The position numbers and the translations under genes were made by a program. From Ensifer sesbaniae (GTDB lineage Bacteria; Pseudomonadota; Alphaproteobacteria; Rhizobiales; Rhizobiaceae), in NCBI RefSeq assembly GCF_013283665.1, contig NZ_JABEKU010000002.1, positions 1,920,863 to 1,984,862 on the forward strand: a stretch of DNA of 64,000 nt. The letters are read 5' to 3'. Shown here piece by piece: positions 63,140 through 64,000 of this stretch. The notes under the pieces were generated by a model, which saw only the letters and a program-made list of their open reading frames with translations, searched no databases and had not been told where the DNA came from. Numbering within the stretch: the stretch's first letter is position 1; the number at the start of each line of letters is the position of its first letter.

Positions 63140-63882
63140 ATAGAGCTGCACCGACCGTCCATAATCCGATCGAGAAATCCATCGTCTCCGGCATCCTCTC
63201 GGGCCGCATAAAACCCGGAACGCGGCTCAGCGAGAACCAATTGGCCGCTCTCTTCGGCGTGTCGCGGACCCGGGTGCGCGAAGCGATGATGCGCCTCGAG
63301 GCACGCTGCATCGTTCATGTCAGCCCACGGAGAGGCTGGTTCGTCGCGCAACCATCAGCCGAAGAGGCGACGATGGTCTACGACGCCAGGCGCGTTATCG
63401 AAGCTGGGCTGCTGCGCAGCATGCGGCCGCTGACGGAGAGCGGCCGCGAACGGTTGCATGCCCATCTTGCCGAAGAAAGGGCAGCGATCGAAGCCGGCGA
63501 CCGCCAGCGCCTCACCTGCCTGATGGGCGACTTCCATATTCGTGTGGCCGAATTGGCGGACAACGCCGTTCTCATCGAGATCCTTCGCGATCTCACGGCC
63601 AGAACCATTCTGATTTCGATGCTTTATCAGTCGGATTTCCACGCTCTGCAATCACACCTCGGGCACTGCCGTATCGTTGAAGCGATGGAGCAGGGGGATT
63701 TTTCGAGAGCCGCCGCGCTCTCCGTCGAGCACCTGGACGAGGTGGAAACCGGACTGGACCTGACGAGGCATCCCGATCCTCTGGCCGATCTCCGGCGATC
63801 CCTCTCGCTTCCGCCAATGACCGTGACTTCGCCGTCGAGGGCGTCACGCAGCGAAACACCGCAAACCCAAGAAGGAGAATGA
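63133..63882 (+). CDS. GntR-family transcriptional regulator (FCD type)
   Basis: A 249-residue regulator. The N-terminal winged helix reads SGRIKPGTRLSENQLAALFG, then VSRTRVREAMMRLEA. The all-helical FCD sensor domain contains the metal-site residues in DFHIRVAELADN and LGHCRIVEAMEQGD. ATG 63133 is chosen to give a normal short N-terminal arm; ATG 63088 is possible. It stands directly before a second amino-acid ABC binding-protein gene, which it probably controls. Confidence 0.88.
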   Translation: MQDRAAPTVHNPIEKSIVSGILSGRIKPGTRLSENQLAALFGVSRTRVREAMMRLEARCIVHVSPRRGWFVAQPSAEEATMVYDARRVIEAGLLRSMRPLTESGRERLHAHLAEERAAIEAGDRQRLTCLMGDFHIRVAELADNAVLIEILRDLTARTILISMLYQSDFHALQSHLGHCRIVEAMEQGDFSRAAALSVEHLDEVETGLDLTRHPDPLADLRRSLSLPPMTVTSPSRASRSETPQTQEGE

Positions 63883-63886
63883 CTCA

Positions 63887-64000
63887 ATGCTCGCAAGACG
63901 ACTGTTCATCGCCATGGCGGCGATGGCCGCGACCATCGGCTTCGGCTCGGTTTCCCATGCCGACGCGCTTGGCGACATCACGTCGCGCGGCACGATTCGG
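63887..64000 (+). CDS. Amino-acid ABC transporter substrate-binding protein, 3' end cut by window edge
   Basis: Only 38 codons are inside the window. The product starts MLARRLFIAMAAMAATIGFG, a signal peptide, followed by SVSHADALGDITSRGTIR, the usual N terminus of family-3 binding proteins (an I..RGTIRVG pattern). AAGGAG lies nine bases before the ATG, and the start is four bases after the GntR stop. The missing ATPase for the importer at 47-50 kb might be encoded with this second system, beyond the edge. Confidence 0.8.
   Translation, partial: MLARRLFIAMAAMAATIGFGSVSHADALGDITSRGTIR

Noticed and set aside
1-64000. CRISPR arrays, tRNA or rRNA genes, complete insertion sequences, replication origin
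   Set aside because: No regularly spaced repeats, no cloverleaf-like sequences that I could support, no transposase motifs and no repABC or oriC-like genes were seen.

Overview
The window is high-GC DNA that reads as Rhizobiaceae, most likely Sinorhizobium/Ensifer. The grounds are the gene families (TRAP and ABC uptake systems, glcDEF, att-type ABC trio, FtsK) and a double-palindrome intergenic repeat at 23246-23349 that I recognise from memory as a Sinorhizobium repeat, with a 22-base partial copy at 43331-43352. I see no rRNA, tRNA, CRISPR array or complete insertion sequence. Genes are dense and operonic at 1-6.3 kb, 8.9-14.7 kb, 15.1-23.2 kb, 37.8-45 kb and 45.3-64 kb. In between lie toxin-antitoxin genes, a lone integrase, truncated gene relics and long non-coding stretches (6.3-8 kb and 23.3-37.8 kb), which look like accessory, decaying DNA.

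Layout. 1-6.3 kb: a sugar-phosphate epimerase cut by the window edge, a ROK kinase, a GlcG/HbpS-like protein and the three glycolate oxidase subunits GlcD, GlcE and GlcF. 6.7-7.9 kb: a VapBC module with paired palindromes, then C-terminal relics of a flavin-dependent monooxygenase and of DNA polymerase IV. 7.9-14.7 kb: a TetR regulator divergent from a TRAP transporter, a quinate/shikimate-type dehydrogenase and a two-domain 3-dehydroshikimate dehydratase; together they fit uptake of quinate or shikimate and its conversion to protocatechuate. 15.1-18.4 kb: an exported isoaspartyl methyltransferase overlapping a large membrane protein with a spermidine-synthase-like domain. 19.1-23.2 kb: an ABC ATPase, an FtsX-type permease and a secreted AttH-like lipocalin protein. 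23.7-37.3 kb: scattered single genes (YbhB, GST, AraC, integrase, isochorismatase-like, LysR, hydrolase-OsmC fusion, TauE/SafE with a divergent MocR) plus a frameshifted nucleotidyltransferase-HEPN gene. 37.8-45 kb: an FtsK-type translocase without N-terminal membrane segments, an unusual three-gene operon (ICMT-like methyltransferase, E2-like acyltransferase, SDR with a SEC-C zinc tail), two lipoproteins and an L,D-transpeptidase.

The most interesting part is 46-63 kb. Two paralogous LacI-type regulators sit among three operator sites built on AAACGTTT; two of the sites are pairs whose centres are exactly 21 bp apart. The sites lie before (i) lacI-1, a polar amino-acid ABC importer, an SDR and a trifunctional fusion of hydroxylysine-kinase-like, M23-like and phospholyase-type aminotransferase domains, (ii) a sugar ABC importer with a GH63-like glycosidase and lacI-2, and (iii) a GH42 beta-galactosidase. 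My reading, as inference, is a regulon for a glycosylated amino alcohol. The alpha-glucosidase-type plus beta-galactosidase plus hydroxylysine-kinase/phospholyase set matches the parts of glucosyl-galactosyl-hydroxylysine, but ethanolamine-type substrates or two co-regulated independent pathways remain possible.
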